Assembly (NCBI GenBank): GCA_963971405.1
Contig: OZ020486.1
Location: 9,199,419 to 9,263,418, forward strand
Length of the DNA: 64,000 nucleotides
Source of the DNA: Psococerastis gibbosa
Taxonomy: Eukaryota; Arthropoda; Insecta; Psocodea; Psocidae
Reading direction: 5' to 3'
The notes beneath the pieces are model-generated. The model was not told the origin of the DNA. It ran no database searches and was given only the letters and a program-made list of their open reading frames with translations. Both the position numbers and the translations under genes were made by a program. The number at the start of each line of letters is the position of its first letter. The first letter of the stretch is position 1. Below are positions 1-10,458 of this stretch, in pieces.

Positions 1-1282
1 TCCTGAAAACGTACATTTTATGTCCGGACCCTTTTTATCCTTCATGTTCATAAATCTTAGTTAATTAGCTTATGACAGTTGTAAAGGTTGTCAATTTACA
101 GCTAGCCAATCTCATTTCACCAAATAATAAAGCATCCTAAATGTTTAGCAACATTTTTAAGTCTCGATTCTAACAGCTGTCCGCGTGTCCCCATTGCGCT
201 TTTTGAGATAAATTAAATTTTCATAGGGTTACCTTCAACTTTACAGTGAATGGGATGATTGGAAGTTGTGTAAAACCAAAGTTTTAAAATTTTTATAAAA
301 TGTAATTGAGGTTGTTTCTAGTCATGACTACGAGGGATGTTTACAATTAGCTAGCGCCATCTTGAAGGGCGCTAAATTTTTTTAAACGGGATTTCTATCT
401 ACCGTCCGTCTAACAGCCGTCCCAAAATTTTATGGACAGTTATTAGACTATCTGCTGATGTATGACGATAAACTGTTTTGATGGTGTAAATTAGTACGGT
501 AACTACTTACAATAGATAGGGGAACTTTTAGCTGCCTAAATTACTTTCCACAAGACATTTGAAGACATTTTTTTGGAGGGGAAGAGGAAGAGGAGGTTTC
601 AGGGCAAACATTGCAGATGAAGAGAAACAGACTCGTAAAGCAAAATTTAGATCAATTTAGATCAATCACACGAAAGGAATTAAAGAATAATTGCAAATTA
701 TCACCTCGCGAGCTTCGAATGGCGCGTAAAGACGAGGAATCTATGTGGCACTTTTACTAATTTACATAAAATAGTTCGTAAATATTTTATGAAAATGGTC
801 ATACAGGAATTTTTGTAAAATGCGGACCTTTTATATTCTTCACCCGAAATAAGTGTGTGACAGCGATGTCTTTGCGAAATTCCCGCATATATTAATTTTT
901 GCAAAAACAAATAACAGTCCAGGGATATCTAGCATGGATACCTACCTATAACAACTCTGTCAATGTCGGCCTGACTACTGTCCGCGGCCGTCTCACAACT
1001 GTCCTTCTATTTATATTTTATTGTGGGATTAAAGCGTGATTAAGATCAGTTAGTGATCAAAGAGGCCTCAAAGAGAAGTCCCTATGTGGTTTTCGTTAAA
1101 AAAGCAACCAGAAAAATTAAATTAAAATTACAAAAAAAAAAACACCGAAAGTGACCGTTTTCAGGAGAATGACCCACTGGCACTTTATGGTTATAAGCCA
1201 TATTGTAACGCTGAGGATTCCTTCGAGTAGTTTGCCGTACTAAGTTTGTATACATGCATGCATCTGTACGCCTTCAACTTAC
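1..1282. other. No recognisable gene; probable ZCCHC14-like intron
   Basis: AT-rich sequence with no ORF that I recognise on either strand and no clear transposon. It lies directly downstream (minus strand) of a splice donor at 1,282, so it is most simply intron of the ZCCHC14-like gene, whose remaining 3' exons would lie beyond the left edge. This is inferred from the donor only. Confidence 0.4.
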
Positions 1283-4200
1283 TTCAGGTTCGTAGGGGGA
1301 AGAACCGACGGGATTTTGCCTAAGAGGAGCAATAGGGGCTCTGACCGAAGGGGCCACCACACCGTTCAGGTTAACGGCCGCACTCCTCAACATGTCTTCA
1401 GTCGTTAGGTCGGCCATCCGGTCATTAAGGCCTCTCAACTGCTAAAACAAAGGAAATAATTTTTACGACCAGACTGACCATTTGGGACCTCAAAGGTCCA
1501 CCAGACCTAGCACCTAAGGAAAATAATCAAGTGAAATTACCAGAAGTAAACCTACAATGAATGTAAATTGCCCAACGAGAATAAGAGCGAATAAAAATTG
1601 AAATCACAAATTTTTGTCAACAAAGACATTACTTTAAGCGTCTAGACTCTAGATAAGTGCAAAAATAAACATGTCACTTGCACTCCTTGGCTTGTAGATG
1701 CTTCAATTGCTGTTATTGTTGCATACACTCGTATTAGACGTTGTTTGGGGTCAACAAGGCAAAACAGCTGAATGTCTTTTGCTCTTTTTTAAATGAGGGG
1801 ATTCCCGGATTAGTTGGATGGTTAAAAAAAAAATCTCGGGTTGGTTATATTTTATATCTGTTAGTGCTAGGCCGATAACCGAGGTTCGAACGGTCCATAA
1901 TTTTTTCGACCAGGTCGTTAGTATTTTAAATGCATTTCCTGCACGGTAATGGGTTTGCTCCAACCGAAACCCGGATCGAATTCATCACTAATTTTGAAAT
2001 CATACTTACATCGTCATCAATGTTGAGTAACCCGTCCTTGGACGAAGAGTCAGCTCTCTCCAGGAACGGTTTCTTGACTACCGGCGGGGGGTTTATGAAG
2101 GCAGCGGGCTCCTGAGGGAACGACGGCCTCGTCTTCGGCTGCGAGTCTGCTCGATCTAACCGGGTGGGATACTGCTTGCGGACGGGGGAGCCGGTCCGGC
2201 TGGGCGACGCAGACTGCGTAGGCGACGAGTGCCGGCTGACAAGCGGCGACGCTGGGAACGGTGGCGGCATCACCTCCGCGGGCTGCATAGTCGGGTAATT
2301 GATCCAAAGGATAGACGGATGCGGCATTTGCTGGGTGGGATACGTCGGGTACACTGATAATGGGATATGGAAGAAGCTGCCGGTGGTACCGAGTCCAGGA
2401 GGGTAGCCAATACCTGCAATAAATAATAAATAAAGCCTGGTGGATCGTTGGTAATCAGGCGCTTACATCATAAAAAATATGAGAAGTGGCGGGTAAACTG
2501 ACGGCCATATTGTGGTCTCCAAATTCAAATTTTCTGCTAAAAAATCATACTGTCTGTAGTCATTAAGTGCCCTCTGTTATAAAATATTTTAGATTGTAAA
2601 ATTTAGACAACATTCTCTAGTTTAATTGTATTCAATAAAACTAAAAATTTGTTTTAAATACAAGTTAACAATTTAATTGTTAATTAATTAATGAAAACAA
2701 TGCTTTTGAGCTTCGTAGTCAGATACACTTCAAAGTTCAAACCGTTAAATGGCGGCAACGGTCATAGAGCATTAAAACCAAGTTTCGTATCCTATTTTGT
2801 TATAACATCCTTGTTCGTAGCTTGTCCGTTATTGTGCCAATCTGTAAAGACCGCACACGAAGACCTGATGTAGCTCAACACAAGAATTACCTACAGAAGC
2901 AACTTAGAACTTACTTGGATACATTCATTATATTGCTTGCAAGCGAATAATCTAAAAAAAAAAAATACGTTTTGATCTATTACTACACGTTCACGTTGAC
3001 ATTGAGGCCATCGAACAAAGCAGTCAATTGGATGCATAATGATTAATGTGACAATGTGTTGAGATTGGTTGGACTACCGTTCCTATATGAGGCACTGTTT
3101 CCACAAGCTATGGCCAATGGTCGTATGTCGTATCACTCGTATCTGCGCGGGTGAAACCCTGTTGTTGTTTCCAACGCCTGCTTTCAGCATTTCTGCTTTT
3201 AAGCATCCCTGTCAGCCTGGCGGGGGGAGTGAGTCTGTTTGTTAACCTGAGGCACCCTAAGGGCAGACTCTTTCACCTCGGGGGAAAGGGGAGTTGACTG
3301 ACAGGGTGGACCTCCTGATTATAGTGGATTCCGAACCACTTGGGGAACATAATAAAGTCACACGATTAAATCGGAGGTGACCAGGACTCATTACAGCTAA
3401 GTAACAAAGGATACATGCAGTTTTGCAGGCAGGGATTGTTGGCTTTGCCCGCAGGTTTATTGAGTTAACAAGGCTCTACACCACAGTAATGATGGCTTTC
3501 ACACTTTCTTCTGACATCCGATACAATTTTAAGAGGATATGTAACGCGGATATTGGCAACACCCATATCATACTAAAATCAGTAAGTTTTAATTGCCTTC
3601 CTTTCAATCCCGTACCCAGGAATTTTTCAGATGAGGAGGCGGTTTCAGTCAATAGCACAACACTCGAGTGAAATGAAGCAGAATTATAGAATGAAATGAA
3701 GCAGAATTATAGCCTATGCATTGAACTTCAATGTAAAAGTAATACATGATGTACCCTGCAAACAGGGGGCCTGGGGGTCAACTACAGGGGAAATGTTTGA
3801 AAAAATAGGCCAGAAATATTGGGAATTTTGGGCATTTGGATAGCAGTAAGGATTAGAATTTAGTGACAAAGATTCATATAACTGCCATCAGGACTGTTTA
3901 CACAGTAAGACTTATTACAAAGACCCCAAGGGGTCACCCCCCGGGAGATTATAAAAATATGGGTACAAAATTGTGAGGGGTTTACGCATTTACCTAACCT
4001 AAGTCCTAACCATTTCGGCAAAAACCTATTTTTAGGGAGGGTGTGTGGGTTGAAACCGGCTGACCCCCCCCCCCCTGTGTACGTTTTCTACTCTATTTAA
4101 CGCCTAAAACATACGTGAAGTATCGTTAGAAGGTTCCGGCGAAAATTTAGTTTTTAGCAATTTTTCATGAGAATTGAGTCTTCCATTTTTTGCGCCCAGA

Positions 4201-7200
4201 ACCAATTTATCAAGGGACAAACGACCTATTGCGCTGTGTTTACATTAATAACAGCTACAATATATGTGAATTAAAAGAAATCATTGCAGCCGTTTTTGGG
4301 AAAACATTTTTTAGTCGTTTTTGTAGGGTAAAATTGAGTGAGCCCTAAATTAAAAAAAATTCATGAGACATGATTTTTGTGACCCTACATGCCAAATTTC
4401 ATCGATATCCATTGAGAAGTTAGCCCAAAAATCGACCAACAGTCAGACATTTCGTAAAAACCGCATTTTTTTAAATAAATAAATAAATAAATAGACGACG
4501 ACCCCCGCAAAACAAACGAGCTTCCTTGGAATTAAAACTGGCTACGTGGAACGTAAGGACAATGCTAATGCCAGGGAAGATGCAAGAAATAGGAAGAGAA
4601 ATATTGAAATATAATTTCGACATTGTAGCAGTACAAGAAATAAGGTGGAAAGGCCAAGGAGAAATCAGGAAAAGTGACTTTACAGTGTACTTCAGTGGTA
4701 ACCAGGATAAAACAGGACAGAGAGGAACTAGCTTTTTTGTGACAAAGAGAGCAAGAGGGAAAGTAATAGGATTTGAGCCCATCAGTGACAGAATATGTAA
4801 AATTCGTATTAAAGGAAAATTTAGAAATATAAGTATACTGTCTGCATACGCGCCAACCGAAGAGGCAGATAACGACGAGAAAGAAGCCTTCTACGACCAG
4901 ATGACTTATTCCATTGAGAACATACCACAATATGACATCACTGTAGTATTAGGTGACTTCAACGCGAAGATCGGAAAGGAACCATTTACCCAAACAACAT
5001 GTGGCCTCTTCTCAAAACATCAAACTACAAATGAAAACGGTAGACTCCTGATTGGAATGGCAGCAGCGAACAAACTTGCGGTGATGAGTACCTACTTTCA
5101 ACACAAAAACATACACCTAGGGACATGGACGATCACTGGAACTACAGAGACGAATCAAATAGACCACATCCTAGTATCAGCTAGACACGCATCGTCGGTA
5201 ATAGATGTGAAGACCTGCCGAGGACCTAACTGTGATTCCGACCATTTCCTAGTTAAAGCAGTGATGAGAGAGAAACTGTCCAACGCCCAAAAAAGAAAGC
5301 CAAAAGAACGTACGGTGTGGAACCAAGAGTTATTTAAAGTACAAGATGTAAAAGATAATTTTCAACGTGAGATACGAAATAAGCTTGCAAGAACAAAGAG
5401 AAGAAAGAGCAGAAGACGAGAATGTAAATGATATAAACCATAAATGGGAACAACTTAGAGAAGCATTGACAACAGTGACTAGAGACATTATTGGAGAGAA
5501 AGAGCGCGTAAGAAATGAGTGGTTTGATGATGAATGTGTACAAATAATACAACGGAAGAATGAAGCCAGAAAGAGGAAATTACAAAGAAACACCAGGTCG
5601 GCCCAGGAAGAATATGATGAACTCAGAAGAGAAGCAAACCGAGTATGCCGCAGAAAGAAGAAAGAAATGATTAACAAAAAACTAGAAGAAATAGAAAACA
5701 AAAGGCAGCAAAATCAGACCAGGAAATTTTATAAAGACACAGACTGGTTCAGGAAAGAATACAAGGCGAGACTAAGCGGTTGCAAAGATAAGAATGGGAA
5801 ACTACTTGGCGAAGAGGAGAGTATTATGGAACGATGGACCGAGTACTTCAAAGAACTACTCAACAAAGAGAGCGACACTACACCAGAAGAACCACTACCA
5901 CAAACTGCGGAAATGCTTATACCCCCACCAACACTAATAGAGGTAGAAAACGCCATAAAAAGGATGAATAACTATAAAGCACCAGGCAAAGATGGCATCA
6001 CCAGTGAAATACTAAAATACACTGGGTCAGAGGTTGTAAAAGAACTACATGACATTATTACAAAGATCTGGGCAAACGAATGTATGCCGGAAGCATGGCA
6101 AACAGGAACTATAGTACCGATTTACAAGAAAGGCGACAAGTTGGACTGCAATAACTACAGAGGAATTACACTCCTTAATACTGCCTACAAGACTTTCTCA
6201 AATCTTCTATTAAGAAAAATCTCACCGTATGCAGAAGAAATAATAGGCGAGTACCAATGTGGTTTTAGACCAGCCAGGGGAACTGTTGACCAAATCTTCG
6301 TTGTACGGCAAACTATGGAAAAATGCTACGAGCATAATACGGACCTACACATGCTCTTTGTGGATTTTAGACAGGCTTTCGATTCTATTTGGAAAGACAG
6401 CCTATATAACACAATGATCCGACAAGGAATACCAAAAAAACTAGTTAATCTAGTAAAAATGACTATGGAAAACGCCAGAGCCAGTGTAATAATAGACGGA
6501 CGATGTGGAGAAGAATTCCCACTCGGCAGAGGGGTACGACAAGGAGACGCCCTCTCAGCTACACTGTTCAACCTGGCACTGCAAGCAGCGTTACAGAATA
6601 TAGTAGAGAGTGGGACAATTGTATACAAGTCACAAATGATCTGCGCATATGCGGATGACATAGTCATAATCACTAAAAATAAGAAGCAACTAGGAGAGAT
6701 ACTTGCTAGACTATGTGTAGAGGCGAGTAGAGCTGGACTAGAAATAAATGTCTCAAAAACTAAGTATCTAGTAATGTCAGCGTTAGAAAGGAGACGGAGA
6801 AGTGACAACCTGACTGTACAAGGAATGGCTTTCGAGAATGTAAAGAGCTTCATCTACCTTGGTGCAGAAGTAAACAATCAAAACAAAACTAGCGCAGAGA
6901 TAGACAGAAGAATAACAGCAGCCAATAGAGCATATTTTGCCAACCTAAAATTGCTCAAGTCAAGACTTATCTCTAGAGCCACAAAACTACGAATATACAA
7001 AACCCTTATAAGACCAGTTGCAACATACGGATCGGAAACCTGGAATCTCACTGTAAACGATGCCAACAAACTACGTGTACTCGAAAGAAAGATAATAAGG
7101 AGGATATATGGACCCCTTTACGAGTACGGAGAATGGCGTATAAGACACAACGCTGAAATCGACGCCGCTCTCAACGGAGAAGACATAGTAAGGTTCATTA

Positions 7201-9301
7201 AAGCACAACGATTAAGGTGGCTGGGACACGTTGTAAGGATGTCTGAAGAACGCATGCCACGAAAAATGTACAAAGCAAGCATGACGGGAAGACGACTGCC
7301 AGGACGGCCAAGAAACCGCTGGAAGGACGAGTTAGAGAATGACCTTCGCGAGTTGGGAGTCTCCAGATGGTGGAGCGTTGTGCAAAACCGAGAAGAATGG
7401 AGGAGTGTTGTCGAGCAGGCCAAAGCCCACCAAGGGCTGTAGAGCCGGAAGAAGAAGAAGAAGAAGAAGAAATAAATAAATAAATAATGGCTTTTTTTCT
7501 ATTACTAAGCCAACCTCAAAACGTGTAAATCCACTGAAAACTCAAAATCGAACATTTCGACCATCACATACCTACGTAAGAAAGCAAAAATTTAGTGACT
7601 TTATTTATATTGTATATTTATTAAGGAACGGGACTCCTTCGGTGTGTGTATGTATGTGTTTATTTAATGTGTTCTACGAAACCGGTTTTTCCATATAATG
7701 TATGGTTGAAGTGACAGGGTCATGGCTGTCCCCAATGAGATGTTGCAGCGTGTGTTGTTTTGGGAGGAGTCAGGCTGCAGAGTAAGAAGGTTAATCGCCA
7801 TCGGTTATTATGTGCCTGACTGAAAGAGACTCACCAAATCTTGAACAAAGGGGTGGGGGGGAGGGATTAGTCTCAAGACAATACATTACCGCGGGGTAAG
7901 GCGAGTGTGTTCAAATGTTCAATGCACAGCCTAGTAAGGGTTGTCCCTTCTGCGCGATAAGAAGTTTGGCAGTCCCAAATCAATGGTTTGTGAGCGTGTA
8001 GTTTCTTTCGGTTAATTTTGTGACTGTGTGATGGCAATGCCGCATGAAAACATAGTCATCCACAAATTCTATATACTAAATTAATTGGTTTGGATTAGAT
8101 AAAATTAAAAATATCAAGAGTAGGTTTAAGGGTGACCGAGAGCCACGATTATACTTTACTTGAAATCTTAAGTGGACTGCATGCGACTGGGAGGGGAGTA
8201 TCATGGACGCTCTGTAATTTGTTTGTTTGCGAAATTAAATCAAATTATATTATCCATAAAACAATTACATTATAGATTGTCGTCATAAAAATAAACACAC
8301 ATAGAGTACATAGACATACATACACACACACACACCAATACGAAGAGTGCTCCATAAATTCCTGTACTGAATAAAATGCACTGTCCATCAAATATATTTT
8401 TAGTGCTAGCTTAAATTGGCTGAAACTTGTTAATTCCCTCATAGAAAGAGGAGATTTGTTACATTGAGTTATTTTCATAGAGCTTAAGCCGATGCGGCTC
8501 TAGTACCAGCCTTCTGCCATTCCTTGAATTTTCTCGGGAGAAAAAGTTTGAGTTGGTATCGTACCACCTTGAGAGCATCACACATTTAAGGATGTAAAGG
8601 CTGGGTAGTGTCAGTATTTTGTTGCCGAGAAAAAACGGTTTACAATGTATCTAACGGATGCAGAGGAAAAGTTAAAGGTACATACCCGGTGGAGCTCCGG
8701 GAGGATGGGCTTCAGACCCAGGGACCGGCCTACCGCCCTCCAAACCATCAGATGTGAGTTGCGCCTGAGCATATTCTTCGTTAGCCGTTTCAGCCAATCT
8801 CTCCGATGCTATCCTATTGGCCTCCTGCCGCAATCGGAGCAGGGTGTTGCCCAGGTTATTGCGTTGCTCAAATGAGAACGCAGGATGATTTATGCACCCT
8901 GTGTAAATGGTGAGCAACTCATCCAGCACCTTGTCATCGCAGTTCTTTGCGGTCGACAAAACTTCGTTAATGTCAATTCCATTTAAACTTTTATAAATTA
9001 ACGTAGAGCACGGAGTGTTAAGGGAGTGCAATAGACACACATAGAGAGCTAGTGTCTGTCTAGTCCTTGTATCACTAACAATGTTTTGGGATTGAAACTC
9101 TGACACCTCTGACGCGTTGTTGGCTTTGACCTCGAAATCTTTCATTTGCGTAAAATGCTGCCTCCCGAGGTCCTCCAAACAGGTTCCAATTAGTCTCAGC
9201 TCAAATGGGAGGCACTTATTGAGAAGGCTGCACATGAAGTCTATTCGGTCATGGCTGCTTATTCCTTTATACCATTGCAATACACTGTCCTTACAGATCA
9301 T
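1283..9301 (-). CDS. ZCCHC14: ZCCHC14-like protein (3' end outside window)
   Basis: Three exons on the minus strand join in phase: 8,686-9,301, 2,010-2,413 and 1,283-1,441. The first encodes the conserved N-terminal region of the ZCCHC14/ZCCHC2 family (VLQWYKG, CLPFELRLIGTCLEDLGRQ, then NHPAFSFEQRNNLG about residues 160-175). The second is Pro/Ser-rich (MPPPFPASP, SPTQSASPSRTGSP) and the third is a short linker. The SAM domain and C-terminal CCHC knuckle known from vertebrate ZCCHC14 are not in the window, so the gene continues to the left. The ATG at 9,301 is preferred because the vertebrate proteins also begin a few residues before the homologous VxxWF motif, but an upstream exon near 9,460-9,640 cannot be excluded. 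The 6.3-kb intron 1 carries an RTE LINE. ZCCHC14 is known as an RNA-binding cofactor of poly(A)-tail-modifying enzymes; applying that here is an inference. Confidence 0.75.
2414..4070. other. Intron sequence with old repeat fragments
   Basis: Part of the large intron of the ZCCHC14-like gene. No coding exon is visible. A segment at about 3,300-3,350 (a motif reading ggacctcctgattatag followed by a ccgaaccacttgg block) recurs at 60,868-60,910, so at least part of it is a dispersed repeat. The remainder is not recognised. Confidence 0.45.
4075..4472 (+). repeat. ~830-bp dispersed repeat, left part
   Basis: This segment carries the signature blocks of the repeat family that is best preserved at 46,703-47,530: 'cacctaaaacat', 'aacaatatatgtgaatt'-type block, 'catgatttttgtgaccctacatgc' region and the 'cagacatttcgtaaaaacc' block. 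The rest of the copy resumes at about 7,510 after the inserted RTE LINE. It has no coding capacity. Family classification unknown. Confidence 0.7.
4526..5431 (+). pseudogene. LINE endonuclease domain (5' half of RTE ORF)
   Basis: The reading frame gives an exonuclease-endonuclease-phosphatase fold domain: LATWNVRTM near the N-terminus, VAVQEIRWKG with the catalytic Glu, LGDFNAKIG in the middle and CDSDHFLVKAV at the end (the SDH catalytic motif). In the element it would nick target DNA to prime reverse transcription. The frame ends about 65 bp inside the start of the RT frame, and the sense of the protein passes from one frame to the other around 5,370-5,400, so the original single polyprotein is broken by one frameshift. 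The true start codon is unclear because the open frame has no early ATG. Confidence 0.85.
5367..7442 (+). CDS. LINE reverse transcriptase (3' part of RTE ORF)
   Basis: A 691-codon open frame with non-LTR reverse transcriptase motifs in order: KAPGKDGITSEILK, YKKGDKLDCNNYRGITLL, GFRPARGTVDQIF, FVDFRQAFDSI, RQGDALSATLFNL and the catalytic YADDIVI. The C-terminus carries the usual RTE thumb/tail region (RLRWLGHVVRMSEERMPRK, GRRLPGRPRNRWKDE). It follows the endonuclease segment with one frameshift. The protein would copy the element RNA at the nicked target. No frameshift or stop is seen inside this part, so expression from this locus would fail only through the break at its 5' end. Confidence 0.9.
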   Translation: MRYEISLQEQREERAEDENVNDINHKWEQLREALTTVTRDIIGEKERVRNEWFDDECVQIIQRKNEARKRKLQRNTRSAQEEYDELRREANRVCRRKKKEMINKKLEEIENKRQQNQTRKFYKDTDWFRKEYKARLSGCKDKNGKLLGEEESIMERWTEYFKELLNKESDTTPEEPLPQTAEMLIPPPTLIEVENAIKRMNNYKAPGKDGITSEILKYTGSEVVKELHDIITKIWANECMPEAWQTGTIVPIYKKGDKLDCNNYRGITLLNTAYKTFSNLLLRKISPYAEEIIGEYQCGFRPARGTVDQIFVVRQTMEKCYEHNTDLHMLFVDFRQAFDSIWKDSLYNTMIRQGIPKKLVNLVKMTMENARASVIIDGRCGEEFPLGRGVRQGDALSATLFNLALQAALQNIVESGTIVYKSQMICAYADDIVIITKNKKQLGEILARLCVEASRAGLEINVSKTKYLVMSALERRRRSDNLTVQGMAFENVKSFIYLGAEVNNQNKTSAEIDRRITAANRAYFANLKLLKSRLISRATKLRIYKTLIRPVATYGSETWNLTVNDANKLRVLERKIIRRIYGPLYEYGEWRIRHNAEIDAALNGEDIVRFIKAQRLRWLGHVVRMSEERMPRKMYKASMTGRRLPGRPRNRWKDELENDLRELGVSRWWSVVQNREEWRSVVEQAKAHQGL
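7488..7610 (+). repeat. Right part of the dispersed repeat split by the RTE LINE
   Basis: From about 7,510 the 'caaaacgtgtaaatcc', 'aacatttcgaccatcaca' and 'agaaagcaaaaattta' blocks match the 3' end of the ~830-bp repeat family. The first ~40 bp (ctattactaagccaacct) look instead like the 3' end of the SINE family found at 12,240-12,428, which suggests that a SINE tail was present at the site where the LINE inserted. Confidence 0.6.
7611..8685. other. Intron sequence, nothing recognised
   Basis: Remaining part of intron 1 of the ZCCHC14-like gene next to its first exon. It contains G-rich tracts (about 7,849-7,862) and a (CA)n run near 8,322-8,336. I see no exon, RNA gene or identifiable transposon. 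Confidence 0.4.
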
Positions 9302-10458
9302 CTCCAGGACACATGGATTCTTTTGATGAAATAAATGGTGCAGATCTGCAGCGATGTGTGTGCTGACAGCTACTAAGTCAGCATACGATCATAATGAATG
9401 GCAACTGGCACATTTACATCAAATAAATATATCGCCTCAGTGAAAAGTTAATAGTTACCGCTCGAATGGCTTTGATAAAACCTGGCACAAGCAATTTGCA
9501 GATCGGATCCTTGCAGAAAGCTTTTAGTAAACGCTGTACCGCGGGTTGAGACAACGTACTGGTCCTGTGACCAACTGCACCGTACGCCCGATTGTGGGAT
9601 GCTACACCGAAACTGATTGAGATTTTTATCAAATCTGCAGCACATGAGATACAAGATAATATAGAATTAGAAGAATAAAACAGAAAAAGATCGATCCACT
9701 ATCTAAACCGTTTGTTTCCAACAGGCTTTGGAAGAGCACTATGATGTAGAGGGACTATTAGCAAATACCAGCAGCACAGGGATCACTCACTTGGACAAAC
9801 ATGTATTGTTTAAAAATGTTATGAATACTTAGTTAAATCTTCTGAGCGTTTGTGCGGGCCACAGAGATTTTCACGATGGCAAGTAGACACTGGATTTCCA
9901 CCATTTTAGTTGGTTTTATACACTTTTCTGAACGCGCTTCCATCAAAAATTTTGTTTACTCCGCTCAAAATTTTTCTTTTCTTCCCTGGCACTTTTTAAG
10001 AAATAAATAATTACTGTCAACGCAAGGGATGATTAACAACTGTCGTAAATGAAAATAATGACAGATATTTTAATAAATCACTGTTACTTTATGCACTTTC
10101 CAAGCTTTCAGAATTTTAATTTTATCTCCACCTGCTTTCTTCTGCTTCAAAAGCTAAGCTGCCAAATTCAAATTTCTATAGACAATTTACGCGGGCCCAG
10201 TGAGTAACAACTGAAACCAATATTTGCCCGCCGGACCAATTTTTTTCAGGAATTTTAAATTTGAATTCAGGTTTCTTTATTTCAGATAATTGAGCTTAAA
10301 CAGGAAATTTTTAATTTGGGAAAAAGGCGCGCCGGCGCTGTTGCCTGTTGTCAAGCCAACGCATCGTCTGCTGGATAAATAAAACTGAAAGCGGTCGTCA
10401 GTCAAATGACACATTAACTAATTTTATTAATTTCTTTTTGCAAAATTTCTTGCCTAGT
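9302..10458. other. Spacer between divergent ZCCHC14-like and STMP1 genes
   Basis: This interval separates the minus-strand ZCCHC14-like gene from the plus-strand STMP1-like gene. It should contain both promoters, but I cannot point to defined elements. A minus-strand open stretch at about 9,465-9,640 is flanked by a plausible acceptor (ctgcag near 9,641) and donor-like gtaact (9,459-9,464). It could be an upstream exon of the ZCCHC14-like gene, but its phase and content do not settle the matter. Confidence 0.35.

Larger units (their letters stand above)
4493..7470 (+). mobile_element. RTE-type non-LTR retrotransposon (LINE), near intact
   Basis: A compact LINE of about 3.0 kb. It starts just after an (AAAT)n stretch at 4,473-4,493 and ends in a (GAA)n tract followed by another (AAAT)n stretch at 7,470-7,487, which together look like a target-site duplication in simple repeat. 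It encodes an apurinic-like endonuclease followed by a reverse transcriptase, the order typical of the RTE clade, whose insect members are often mis-annotated as 'craniofacial development protein 2-like'. It is inserted in an older dispersed repeat inside intron 1 of the ZCCHC14-like gene, in the orientation opposite to that gene. Only one frameshift separates the two coding parts, so the copy is young. Confidence 0.88.
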
